DNA from: Lantana camara
Taxonomy: Eukaryota > Streptophyta > Magnoliopsida > Lamiales > Verbenaceae
NCBI GenBank assembly: GCA_037501455.1
Contig: CM074857.1
Span: 98,117,501-98,181,500, forward strand
Reading direction: 5' to 3'
DNA: 64,000 bases
Shown here one piece after another: positions 1 to 9,386 of this stretch. Positions within the stretch are counted from its first letter, which is position 1; every line of letters begins with the position of its first letter. The notes under the pieces are model-generated. The model was not told where the DNA came from, did no database searches, and was given only the letters and a program-made list of their open reading frames with translations. Made by a program: the position numbers and the translations under genes.

Positions 1-1039
1 CAAAACTACCTAAATCTAATCTAATTGTGCCTAAAGCTCGAGCTTCAACGTTTGAGCCATCGCCGATCTTCAAGACACATTCTCCTTCTTTGAGTTGTTG
101 GACCTCACTTAGCATCTGTACATCATTACAGATATGAGTTCCACAACCGGTATCAAGTACCCAAGAACTAGAATTAATAGAAAGATTTACTTCAACGAGA
201 AAGATACCTTTCTTTAGAGTAGCCTTGTACTCTGGGCAGTTTCTCCTCCAATGTCCCGCTTTGCCACAATGGAAGTAAACATCCTCTTTCTGATCACGCT
301 TCTTCTTTTGGGCCTTCCCCTTCGAAATGCCACCAGTGGGCCTAAGGGGTTTCTTCTTCTTCTTTTGGGCTTTCTTGCCCTTACCTTTAGAAGGCCCAGA
401 AGAGGAAGATGGAGCATTCACCATCAAAACCTTATTGTCCTTCTTGATTGTGCTTTCAGCAGTCACAAGTTGACTAATCAGCTCAGCTACAGTAGCACCA
501 ACATGATTCATGTTGAAGTTAAGGACAAATGGGTTGAATGATGGTGGGAGCGAAGCTAGCAACAAATCCACTGAAAGCTCATCTTTCAGTGGCATGTCCA
601 TGGAAGCAAGTTTCTCAGTAAGGGCAAGAAACTTGAGTCCATATTCATGGACACTTGAACCTTCCCTCATTCTCAAGTGGAACAATTCCTTTGAAGTGTT
701 ATACCTTGTAACACGTTCATGAGGGCGGTAAAGTTGCTCTAAGTGGTCGTAAATCTCCCAAGCGATTTCCATGGCCTCATGTTGCCTTTGCAAGTCCGGA
801 GACATGTTAGCCAACATAAGGCAACGGGCTTGGAGATTATCATCCTTCCACTTCTGAATCACGTCCCGCTCGGCCCGAGTGGGAGCCTCCCCTTCGGGAC
901 TGGGCTCCCCTTCGAAGAGAACATGAGTTCTCTTCTCAGAATCTAAAATGATTTTTAGATTCCTCAGCCAATCAGAATAGTTGGGACCAGTCAACTTGTT
1001 TGACTCGAGGATCGATACAAGAGGGTTTTTGGTTGCCAT
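1..1039 (-). CDS. gag: copia gag and start of protease (partial, open to the window edge)
   Basis: The frame opens with ATG at 1039 and has no stop codon through position 1, giving about 346 residues. The N-terminal half carries the usual copia gag signature, with a GPNYSDWLRNLKIIL stretch near residues 18-32, then a lysine-rich linker at about residues 206-245 and a zinc knuckle. The knuckle reads YFHCGKAGHWRRNC: the first of the three zinc-binding cysteines of the CCHC motif is tyrosine. About 45 residues later comes WVLDTGCGTHIC, the copia aspartic protease active site (DTG). Gag forms the virus-like particle that packages element RNA; the protease cleaves the polyprotein. The start is chosen because it is the first ATG after the leader and aligns with the usual copia gag N-terminus (MATKN). 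The open frame suggests a fairly young copy. Confidence 0.88.
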   Translation of the reverse strand, partial: MATKNPLVSILESNKLTGPNYSDWLRNLKIILDSEKRTHVLFEGEPSPEGEAPTRAERDVIQKWKDDNLQARCLMLANMSPDLQRQHEAMEIAWEIYDHLEQLYRPHERVTRYNTSKELFHLRMREGSSVHEYGLKFLALTEKLASMDMPLKDELSVDLLLASLPPSFNPFVLNFNMNHVGATVAELISQLVTAESTIKKDNKVLMVNAPSSSSGPSKGKGKKAQKKKKKPLRPTGGISKGKAQKKKRDQKEDVYFHCGKAGHWRRNCPEYKATLKKGIFLVEVNLSINSSSWVLDTGCGTHICNDVQMLSEVQQLKEGECVLKIGDGSNVEARALGTIRLDLGSF

Positions 1040-1224
1040 TTCAAAACACGTAGAGAATCACAGAATCTACGACCTAAATGGTAAAACAGAGAACTAGTGA
1101 GCATGCTGAATTATAACGATATACAAAAGATAAGGTCTTTAATCTATTGTAGCTCCCACTGTTTTTCAAAGATCTATAATTCCCAAAGATCTAAGAGGAA
1201 CACGTTTCCCAATGGGTACTAAGA

Positions 1225-1620
1225 TCCTAGGCATTTTACCTCGAACCCACGACTCGCGGACATTTTAAGTAAGAACCCTAGGTAGGTACAACTTACCAAT
1301 TCTAACACCTTTAGAACTCTTAGTAATTGTTTTTGCATCACCTATCTTTCAATATGGACCCACGACTCGTGCGACATCCATATTTACTTAGGCGTTAAGC
1401 TAGACCCATCAATCATAAGATCATGATCAAAACTTAGTTCGAACGACCCACGACTCGCGGACATCGCCCTTGCTAAAATTGACCATGAAATATTGATCAT
1501 TTTAAAATGATCAATTAGGTAACTAAGAACTAATAAGCTCCACTAGCTATCCCACGACTCGCGGACAATAACTAGCTTTACTTACTAAACTTAAAACCTA
1601 TTGATGGAATGCTAGGAATT
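1225..1620 (-). repeat. four tandem imperfect hairpins with a shared apical box
   Basis: The 17-base box CCCACGACTCGCGGACA (plus strand) occurs at 1246, 1447 and 1551, and a variant with TCGTGCGACA at 1359. Each copy is flanked by arms that are complementary to each other but differ between copies: CCTAGG with CCTAGG around copy 1, AATATGGA with TCCATATT around copy 2, CATGATCAA with TTGACCATG around copy 3, and an ATCAAT-AGGT type outer arm around copy 4. In element RNA the box can itself fold as CCGC-GAGUC-GUGG. The spacing is about 88-113 bp. Confidence 0.7.
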
Positions 1621-2659
1621 TAATTCAAAATTTGCATCTCGAATTAAACATCTATTTGTTCGAAATTAGCTTAATATTTAATGGGAATTTTCGAATCAAC
1701 CGGAGAGTTGTCCGGTTCGACCTCACCAACATATATGTTATCCAATTTTATTAGTCTTGATTAATGCAAGTACACTTAAACGCATTTCAAACAAGCACAT
1801 AAACAGATAACATGTCCTAGCATGATACTAACATGTAATGATCATGGGTTCTACCTATCTTATGCGTGATATGTGGGAGCCACTCCACAATCACAAGTTC
1901 TAACATACATGCCACATAAACAGTTTAAATCACATAAGGGAAAACGGTAACAAAATACGAGCCCTATCTCTATTACATTTAACAATTGAGATTCCCCTCC
2001 CTAACATTTTGAGGGGTCTTCACTTATGGCCTCCTTGTTACTTGAATGTGGTCCATCTTAATCCATGGGTGCATTGTCTCCAAAATGAAAATAAAACCTC
2101 ACCACCTATCTCTACTCTCAAATTACAATAAAAAGAAAAAGACATAAAGTAATAAGGCTCAATCTTCATATTGGCTTTAGACAATTACACGGGGCATACC
2201 CCGGCCTCAAAAACAGTAATATGGAAAGCCACATAATAAATCACATAACAGTACGCACATAAGTGAGGCTCCAACCTCAATTGAAAAACGCAACTATAGG
2301 GCTCCAACCCCAATTTAAACCATCCATGTGCATAAATTAAAACCATACATAGATCTAAACCCATGATCACCTAACATGCTTTTGCAAGAATTTAAATTTA
2401 ACCAATAAATTAAAATTCTCGCTTTAAGCTCTAATAGCTTAAAACACGACTTGATGCGAGTCTTATTTATAAAAGTTTTCAATAAATCCCAAATTACCAA
2501 AACAAATAAAATTCCAATTAATTTCTGAAAATTAATAATTTTATCAAGATGTATTTTCCCAAAATATAAACCGTTTCAATTTCTCAAAAATCCCAATTTT
2601 AAGTTTTATTCAAAAAAATTAAAATAAATATTCAAAATAAAAATTTAAAATTAAAATAA

Positions 2660-3065
2660 AATCGGGACTAGATTGCACGAAACACGAAAAAGGCCGGATT
2701 GCGAAAACGGGACCCGTACGCGGAGAAGACCGCACGCACGAGGCGCGCGCGCGCGCGCGCGACAGACGCGCACAGCGCGCGGCCAAGGCCGCGCGAGTGA
2801 GCGCGCTGCTGCGCGCCGCTTTCCCGCAAGCATGCGGGCGGGGTGGGCGGCCAGTCTCGGCCGCCCTGGGCGGGCGCAAGGCTCCCGTACAGGCGTGCGG
2901 GAGGTGCTGGGCGACTGGCCGGTCTGTCCCGGCCAGGCCTGGGCGGCGACGGGCGGAGCGCCCGGGAGGGCCTCCCGCGCGGTTGCGGGAGGGTGGCGCG
3001 CGAAGCCCGCGCGCGCGACTCCTTCGCGGGCGGGGTTTCGCGTGTTCATCGCGATCCGGGCTTTC
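2660..3065. other. GC-rich island with alternating GC tract in the copia leader
   Basis: This roughly 400-bp stretch is strongly GC-rich, while both flanks are AT-rich. It contains an uninterrupted alternating purine-pyrimidine tract of GC/CG dinucleotides at about 2742-2762 and many CG dinucleotides. Open frames appear in several frames on both strands, as expected from few AT-rich stop codons, and none shows a recognisable domain. It may be a captured sequence or a functional leader segment. Confidence 0.6.
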
Positions 3066-3313
3066 GTTTCGTGTTTTTGTTCAAAAACAAAACCAATCCA
3101 AGAAATCCAAAAACAGTTTATACAGTTTCAAATCTAAAATTGTTTTTCAAAATTAAATTTTATAAAAACCAATTTTCAGAAACTTTCAGGAAAAAATACA
3201 GTTTCGTAATTCAGGCTTTCTAAAACAATTACAAATACTCAATCGCATCAAGCCTAAGAATTTCTACCAAATTCAGTATAATTGAGACGAATCAGAAACA
3301 CGATTAACGAGGT

Positions 3314-3326
3314 GGCTCTGATACCA
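3314..3326 (-). promoter_or_regulatory. primer binding site for tRNA-Met
   Basis: The reverse complement reads TGGTATCAGAGCC, which matches the 3' end complement of plant initiator tRNA-Met. It lies two bases inside the 5' LTR, as expected for minus-strand DNA priming. Confidence 0.92.
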
Positions 3327-3697
3327 CTTGTTGGAAAACACGAATCAGAAAGCAGCGGAATTTAAAAATTTTCCCAACAAAAGGACCTAGAACTCGCAAT
3401 CGTGTAACCAAATTCGTAAAGATAGAAAACTTACTTTTCTTTTATTCTTTCTTGAAGCGTTTCAAGCCACCCAAGAACGCTCTTCTCGCGGCTTGATCCC
3501 CTCTCCTTGGTAAAGCTCGAATCTTCAAACTTCTAACTTGAAGTCTCTAGAGAAAGTCCACCAACTTGATCACAATCTAACTAGTAAGGATGCTAGTTCT
3601 CTAGTTAGTGTTTAGGCTTAACCTAGGGTTTAATTTAATCTTGGAGAAAGGAAGGTGTTCAACACATGAACCAAGAGAATTGTCTATTAGCTCTAAA

Positions 3698-3724
3698 GGG
3701 GAGCTCGAGCTCCCCTATTTATAG
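3698..3724 (-). promoter_or_regulatory. copia LTR core promoter: TATA box next to an 18-bp palindrome
   Basis: On the minus strand a CTATAAATAG TATA box (3724 to 3715) is followed directly by the perfect palindrome GGGGAGCTCGAGCTCCCC (3715 to 3698). The arrangement is kept in both solo LTRs (16724-16751 and 42222-42248), in one case with a single central change. The palindrome lies between the TATA box and the expected transcription start. Confidence 0.7.
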
Positions 3725-4057
3725 GGAGAGGGTGCCGATCCAAATCCTTGTTGGGAAAGGATTTGGTTCATCTCTCTCCTATTACTTGATCATCAAGTAT
3801 TTTCCAACTTTGACTTTGAATTCTAATTCAAGTCAACTTTTAAGAGAGCTAAAAATATCCAAACTATTTTTGGATAATTTTATACTTTATTTATTATAAA
3901 ATAAATAACTTATTTTTATCTAATTAATTAATTCATAATTAATTAACTAGATTATTTTCTCCAAAATAAGACTTTCTTTTTAATTCAAAATTAAACCAAA
4001 GTCTATTAAATAATTAACACATTTAATTATTTAATATATATATCACATATATACATA

Positions 4058-4130
4058 TACACGTGTGAGGCACGTGTCCCAAGGACACGTGCTCCTCACG
4101 TGACCCACACGTGTGATTTCACACGTGTGG
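4058..4130. promoter_or_regulatory. cluster of six CACGTG (G-box) motifs in copia LTR U3
   Basis: Six CACGTG palindromes occur within about 75 bp, several in the wider ACACGTGT context. The cluster lies about 350-400 bp upstream of the TATA box in the minus-strand sense. Comparable clusters occur in the other two LTRs at about 16325-16400 and 42555-42632. G-boxes are bound by plant bZIP and bHLH factors, including ABA and light regulators; a role here is inference. Confidence 0.65.
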
Positions 4131-5275
4131 AACCCTTTAGGCCCGATTAACTCGTTTAATCATTTTCAAGCCTCAACTCATGTAACCAAGTTGTTGTGTG
4201 TGACCCTCTAGGTTCTCAATTCAATTAGTAGTGACCCCAATTAATTAATTCACTAATTAATTAATCAGTCCACAGATTAAACGACCATAATCTAGCAACA
4301 GGTGTTTAACCCCTAGCTGAATTGGAATGTTCGGATTCGACAGAACCTTTAAGTCATTGATTCATGTGAGATACAATCCTCCTACTTACTATCTCTCAAC
4401 CAAGATCTAGGGCAAGGGAATAATCAGAACCCTAATAATCCGGTCTTAAAGCTAAGTGCATTTCATATCCATTTGATCTCAATCCAAGAAACCCTTTTCT
4501 TGATGTCTTGATCTACTGCCTTGGCCAATGACTCCATATGGCATATGAACGACTTACACAATAAGAGATCACCTTGCAAATGCAAGTGTAGGTCCTTTCT
4601 TGATTCTCATTCACTTTCATGAATCACTTGTGCAGCCCCAGCATAAGCCTTGAATCAGTTGTCTAAGGCGACACCCTTTAAAGCTTATACCTAAGACTAC
4701 AGAGTTAACTCATAAAGTAACATGGAACCTCAGGTCTAAGGATCAATTAATCACATCAATGACTCGTGAGATATTTCCTAATCTGGAAGTTTCCATTTCC
4801 TGAAATAGAAACTTCCTTTCCCATTTAGGAATGTTCTCACACGGGGCACCTCAGTGAACTTACTTATTAAAGTAAGCACCCTCATGTATCACGCACGTAT
4901 CAACTATACACTTTGCACCTCCATGAAACAAGGTGGTCCTTCTTAAGGGCGTGATCCCACAAGCAAGCCTTAGAGGAGTCAGGTTGACACTCCCACTGTC
5001 TGTAGGACTCATCGGCTTGGAGTATTTTACTAATCATGACTTATGTGATATAGGGCTCGTTTCATGAACCATTTCACCTAAATGGTAGAGTCCTAAAGTC
5101 ATCAGGATTAGGGGAGTTCTCATACATGCACAGCTAAAGTAAACACATACCAAACAAGAGCATATAAAGAAGTGTTGCCTCAATTCGTTATTTTATTCAA
5201 AGATTGTCTGTGATTACAATAAGGAAAAGCACAAAGCGGATATACAATCGGCTTTCTAGGGCACTTTTCCTAACA

Positions 5276-6412
5276 GATCCTCCCGTGCAGCGTAGAAAGA
5301 AAGGGAAGTCTAAGAAAACCGCCGAGGGTGAGGGCTCAGGAATGCAGGCCATTGAGAGGGCCCCAGATGAGACCCCCAGTACCATAACTCTAGGAGATTT
5401 AGTTTCCATGAGGGCCTCTAGATATTGGGATGAGCGTTTCTCATATAGGATTCCGGAAATGCACGAGCAGGCCAATAACCCCCCTTCCTGGGGAGATGGT
5501 GGTTTACAAAGGTGCTGTCGAAGCGGGCGGATTGAGGTTCCCTATTTCTGTTCCCGTTACAAGTATATTGAATCTTTGAACCTGAGTCCTTCTCGAATCA
5601 TACCCAACGGCATAGCCCTCATCACTTCGATCCGACTCAGCTGATCCGGCTCAGCTTCAGGAGGAGATGGACGTCCTGAAGGCTCACCTAGAGTCCCTCG
5701 AGACTGAGCACAATAAGGTGTAGGATGAACTGAAGAAGTTCGAGGCCTCTCGGAAGAAGCATCGAGGGAGTCGACGAGGCTGACTGAGGCCAATAAGAAG
5801 CTGTCAGAGGATGTGAACGGGTGGATTGGGAAGTTTAATGCAGCTAAGTAACAGTTTACTGAATCCACCAAGAAGGCCTGTGAGGAAGAGTTCCAACAGC
5901 TGCTTACCGAGCATATTGAGAGGGCTAACAAGGAGGCTCTAATTAAATTCTGCCACTCCAAGGCGTTCGGCTTTGATGCCTCTTTGCATTGTTATGACGA
6001 GGCCTAGAATACCTTCAACTTGGCAATTGAGTAACTCATGCATTTGGGCCTAGCGAACGCTTCTTCTTGAGGGCGCTCGGACATAGGATTGAGGTTTGAT
6101 GAGCGTTGTGTGGTGCCTGAAGAAGACGGTGAGGACCCTAAGGCTAACATGAATGAACCTGAGTATAATTACTTGGTTGAAATCCTCCAAGATGAGTTCA
6201 TGAGGGCTCGTCAGGTGGAGGAAGCGCCTCGCACGAAAGTGATCAATGAGGGGGCTAGCGATGCTGTATCTGCCCCCGAGGGCCCTCCAGAGAATGTGCC
6301 TCAAGCGCCAATCCCTGAGAACGCTCCTGCTTTCAGTCCATCCTTCTTCCTCCGGTTGATGGTGGGATTGCAAGGCCCTACCATCCAATCAGTCTGGGCA
6401 GAGGGTACATGA
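5276..6412 (+). pseudogene. relic of a Tat-type antisense ORF (coiled-coil C-terminal part)
   Basis: Immediately right of the copia insertion the plus strand shows a decayed reading frame with a lysine-rich start (RRKKGKSKK), then a heptad-rich stretch (about 5660-5990, many Glu, Lys and Leu) broken by TAG and TAA codons and frame changes, and a Pro/Glu-rich tail ending at TGA 6412. The layout matches the C-terminal half of the antisense ORF in the Tat element at 25594-28311: variable N-terminus, coiled coil, acidic and proline-rich end. It faces the minus-strand Tat pol relic at 12639-15115, which is the orientation such ORFs have relative to pol. I infer both are parts of one old Tat element split by later insertions. 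The N-terminal half would lie left of the window, beyond the copia element. Confidence 0.5.
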
Positions 6413-7325
6413 ATCCCTAAGCCCGGAACTCCTTCCTCCCCTAATCTCCTAGGGGGTTCAGGGGTCATCCCAATTTGGTGAGGATAGCGCTCGAGTTACC
6501 CGTCAGCCCATGCTTTCCCGGTTGGCTCGAGCCACTACCCTCGGGCCCACAGTGCAATACAATAGTCGCCCAATCAATCAATCAATCAATCAATCAGTTC
6601 CTTCAATAGTTCGGGAAATCAGTTGAAAACCAATCTTGTTTGAAAACTATAATTATATATAGATAAGTTTTGGCTTAAAACTTCACATAGGGTTATACGG
6701 GTCCTATGTATCTAGAATTAAACCTCACCTGAACGACCCAAAACAACCAAGGAATCAGCTCACGGAGCCTGCTCCTCGTCACCAGGAAGCTGGTCTGTGC
6801 AAGAAAGACAACTGTCCGTGAAACACGACTCAAAATGCACCAAATAGGACGAATGGCGAATTGCAATGATCATGATATGAATATGTAAAAGATAAGATTA
6901 TGTTCATGTGCACTATTAGGAAATTAAATCATATAATCAGTTAATACGTAACCACAATATATAACCCATACACGTACAGTAGTATGCAACCAAAATATGC
7001 ATGAAAACAGAAGGTGACACGCCCGTGTCACTAATATACACTAAGCCGTGACACCCCCGTGTCTGGGTACAGCGGACAATATGCGTGAAAAGAAGGCGAC
7101 ACGCCCGTGTCACCAATACAAGGCAAACCGTGACACCCCCGTGTCACGGTACAGAAAAACCAACCCATCATGCACCCCCGTGTCACGGTGTACAAAGCAA
7201 AGTTGACACGCCCGTGTCAACCGTGCATAACAGAAAAATAGGGAAGAAAACAGGGGTTTTCCATGCAAAACCAACCCAAACAATTATATATCCAAATTCC
7301 AACCATAACAAATGTTGAAACACCT
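6343..7325 (-). repeat. fragment of a Ty3/gypsy LTR
   Basis: The stretch from CTTCTTCCTCCGG onward aligns with 30303-31200 inside the solo LTR at 29524-32414, sharing the blocks around GCAAGGCCC, GTACATGAATCCC and CTAATCTCCTAG. Instead of the matching segment of that LTR it contains six GACACG/CGTGTC dyads (7016-7218). An (AATC)n microsatellite lies at 6570-6598. No gene is seen here. Confidence 0.6.
7016..7218. repeat. array of six GACACnCCCGTGTC dyads
   Basis: Fourteen-base dyads beginning at 7016, 7050, 7098, 7132, 7172 (partial) and 7205 alternate between GACACGCCCGTGTC and GACACCCCCGTGTC, with spacings of about 33-48 bp. Comparable arrays occur at 44061-44249 and 56379-56574 in related LTRs. 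Confidence 0.75.
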
Positions 7326-7729
7326 CATATATGCATCATACTTCAAGTATTCATCCATTCATCCAAGAAATAAACATAAAAGTGGTAAAATCAAACTTGA
7401 ATTTTGTATCTTTTTGCAACGAAATTTCCGTTGCAAAATCCGTCGCAAAAACTAATAATTCAAATTAATAAATTAAAAATTCATTTGTGGGGCCCGGGTC
7501 ACCCAACCGGGCCCGTGCGAGCCAACACATATATGCATCATACTTCAAGTATTCATCCATTCATCCAAGAAATAAACATCAAAGTGGTAAAATCAAACTT
7601 GAATTTTGTATCTTTTTGCAACGAAATTTCCGTTGCAAAATCCGTCGCAAAAACTAATAATTCAAATTAATAAATTAAAAATTCATTTGTGGGGCCCGGG
7701 TCACCCAACCGGGCCCGCGCGAGCCAACA
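7326..7729. repeat. 202-bp perfect-period tandem duplication
   Basis: Two adjacent copies (7326-7527 and 7528-7729) differ by only a few bases. Each copy contains TTTGCAACGAAATTTCCGTTGC, a hairpin-type motif shared with the CACTA-like block to the right, and a GC-rich inverted repeat of GGGCCCGG and CCGGGCCC around TCACCCAA. Confidence 0.85.
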
Positions 7730-7739
7730 TAATAATTCC

Positions 7740-7825
7740 ACATATTCGCGTTGAGTAGGAATCGAACCCTGGTCCCAAGTGAAGAAAGTTGAACCCCAAA
7801 CTAGTTGGGCTAACTCCATTGTTGT
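7740..7825 (-). other. possible tRNA-derived SINE head (A-box and B-box like)
   Basis: On the minus strand GGGTTCGATTCC (a good match to the pol III B-box GGTTCGANNCC) lies about 45 bp downstream of TTAGCCCAACTAG, an approximate A-box. The segment between does not fold as a full tRNA, so a SINE head or tRNA-like relic is more likely than a functional tRNA gene. No A-rich or T-rich SINE tail could be fixed. Confidence 0.3.
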
Positions 7826-7829
7826 TATT

Positions 7830-8900
7830 GTTATGTCATTTTTTATATTTAACCACTATCAATTATTCATATACTAATTTAAATAATTAAATACTTGTTA
7901 TCATATAGTTTAAATAAAAATATTTTTAAATATATAATTATTTATATTATAATACATATTCCGTTAAAAATTTAAATGTTTATTAATTAACTACATATCT
8001 CAAGTTTTAGTTATGAGATAAAAATATAATGTATATCAACTTAAGTATAACTTTTTATGACTTACAAAAAAAATGATCAAAGTTTTACATAACTAAATAA
8101 TTAGATTTAGTTGGTTGTTGAATAAAGAACTTTTATGTTATATGAAGTATTCACTTATACATTTGTATTATTTAACAATCGTAGTTGCATAACTTAATGA
8201 AGAATTATTTTATTAATATGAAACATTTATATTTGAATTTGTAGAATTATATCTAAATTTTGAAGAATTATTCTGTTATGTAGTCGTTAGATGTTAAATG
8301 AAGGGTTTTTCTTTTAATATATAGTAGTACTTATATTTAACTTTGTAGAACTATATCTAAATATTAAGAAATTATTGTGTTATGCAACTGTTAGAGGTTA
8401 AATGAAAAACTTTTCTCTTAATATGAAGTATTTACATTTGAATTTGGAGCATTATATATGAATTTTAAGGAATTATTGTGCTACGCAACTGTTAGTTACG
8501 TTATTAAATAAAAAAATTTCCTTTGAATAACATTATGTAATTGTATTAAGCGTTGTTAGATATACACTTCTGTGTTTTAATTATAATGTATGTACTTTAA
8601 GTAATAAATATATCATACTACTAAATAAATATGACATATTTTAATGATTTATATTGTAATGACAATCAAATATTCGTACTAAGTTGAATTACTTATTTAA
8701 GTATTTGTTATTTGTTAAAATATAAATATACTTAAATATGATTATTTGTATTAAATATAATAAATAATTTAATTAAAAACTACATATTAATCTGTTTAAT
8801 TAAATAATATATATTTAACATTGTATTATACAATATTAATTAAATAGATAATAGAGCTCGCATATTATACAGTATTAAATTCTACATAAACCCCAAGCAC

Positions 8901-8949
<49 letters not shown>

Positions 8950-9350
8950 ATACTAATGTATATCAACTTAAGTATAAGTTTTTAGGACATATAAAAAAAG
9001 ATGAAAGTTTACATAATTAAATTTAGTTGGTAGTTGAATAAAGAACTAATTTTATGTCAATATGAAGTATTCACTTATACATCTGTAGAACAATATCTGC
9101 ATTTTGAGGAACTATTGTATTATTTAGCAATCGTAGTTGAATAACTTAATATAAAGAATTATTTTCTTAATATGAAACATTTATATTTGAATTTATAGAA
9201 TTATATCTATATACTGAGGAATTATTTTGTTACGCAACCGTTAGATGTTAAATTAAGAAGTTTTCTTTTAATATAATGAATTTATATTTAAATTTGTAGA
9301 ATTATATCTAAAAATTAAGAAATTATTGTGTTATGCAACCGTTGCTAAAT
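7830..9350. repeat. AT-rich interior with a duplicated block and ~103-bp tandem units
   Basis: The segment 8029-8390 recurs at about 8951-9343 in the same orientation, with shared phrases such as TGTATATCAACTTAAGTATA and GAAGTATTCACTTATAC. Within each copy, units of about 103 bp built around TGTAGAATTATATCTAAA and TTATGCAACCGTTAG repeat two to three times. An (AT)n run lies at 8909-8946. No coding region is visible. Confidence 0.6.
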
Positions 9351-9386
9351 TATAAGTATTCTATTATTTTTTAATTAAATATTTAT

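Larger units (their letters stand above)
1040..3313 (-). other. 5' untranslated leader of the copia element
   Basis: About 2.3 kb separates the primer binding site from the gag start. I see no protein-coding region. It holds three compositionally different parts: a block with four repeated hairpins (1225-1620), an AT-rich part (1620-2660), and a sharply GC-rich island (2660-3065). The long overlapping frames predicted in the island follow from its base composition. Confidence 0.75.
1..5275 (-). mobile_element. Ty1/copia LTR retrotransposon, 5' part only
   Basis: Reading on the minus strand there is a 5' LTR (5275 to 3329), a tRNA-Met primer site (3326 to 3314), a leader of about 2.3 kb, and an open gag frame starting at 1039 that runs off the left edge. 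The 3' half, including integrase, reverse transcriptase and the 3' LTR, lies outside the window, so the target duplication cannot be tested. Two solo LTRs of the same family occur at 15180-17122 and 41853-43776. The long LTR and long leader recall Angela/Tork-type copia elements, but that lineage call is inference. The element interrupts a relic antisense ORF that resumes at 5276. Confidence 0.9.
3329..5275 (-). repeat. 5' LTR of the copia element (1947 bp)
   Basis: It starts with TGTTGG and ends with CTAACA, giving TG...CA ends on either strand. It is collinear with the two solo LTRs at 15180-17122 (opposite orientation) and 41853-43776. It carries a TATA box with an adjacent 18-bp palindrome and a cluster of CACGTG boxes in U3. 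The sequence after 5275 is GATCC, one side of the expected 5-bp target duplication; the other side is outside the window. Confidence 0.92.

Noticed and set aside
1246..1567. The four 17-base boxes as a CRISPR-like array
   Set aside because: Spacing is irregular (88-113 bp), the flanks pair with each other, and the setting is a plant retrotransposon leader.
2619..3223. Overlapping frames of 86-154 codons on both strands
   Set aside because: They lie in a GC-rich island where stop codons are rare; all frames look alike in composition and none has a domain or a plausible start context.
6911..6925. CACTATTAGGAAAT as the left end of the CACTA-like element ending at 9934
   Set aside because: It aligns with the normal gypsy LTR sequence (TCATGTGCACAATTAA in relatives), so it is part of the LTR fragment.
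7740..7825. A functional tRNA gene
   Set aside because: Boxes are present, but acceptor, anticodon and D-arm pairing cannot be completed; kept only as a possible SINE head.
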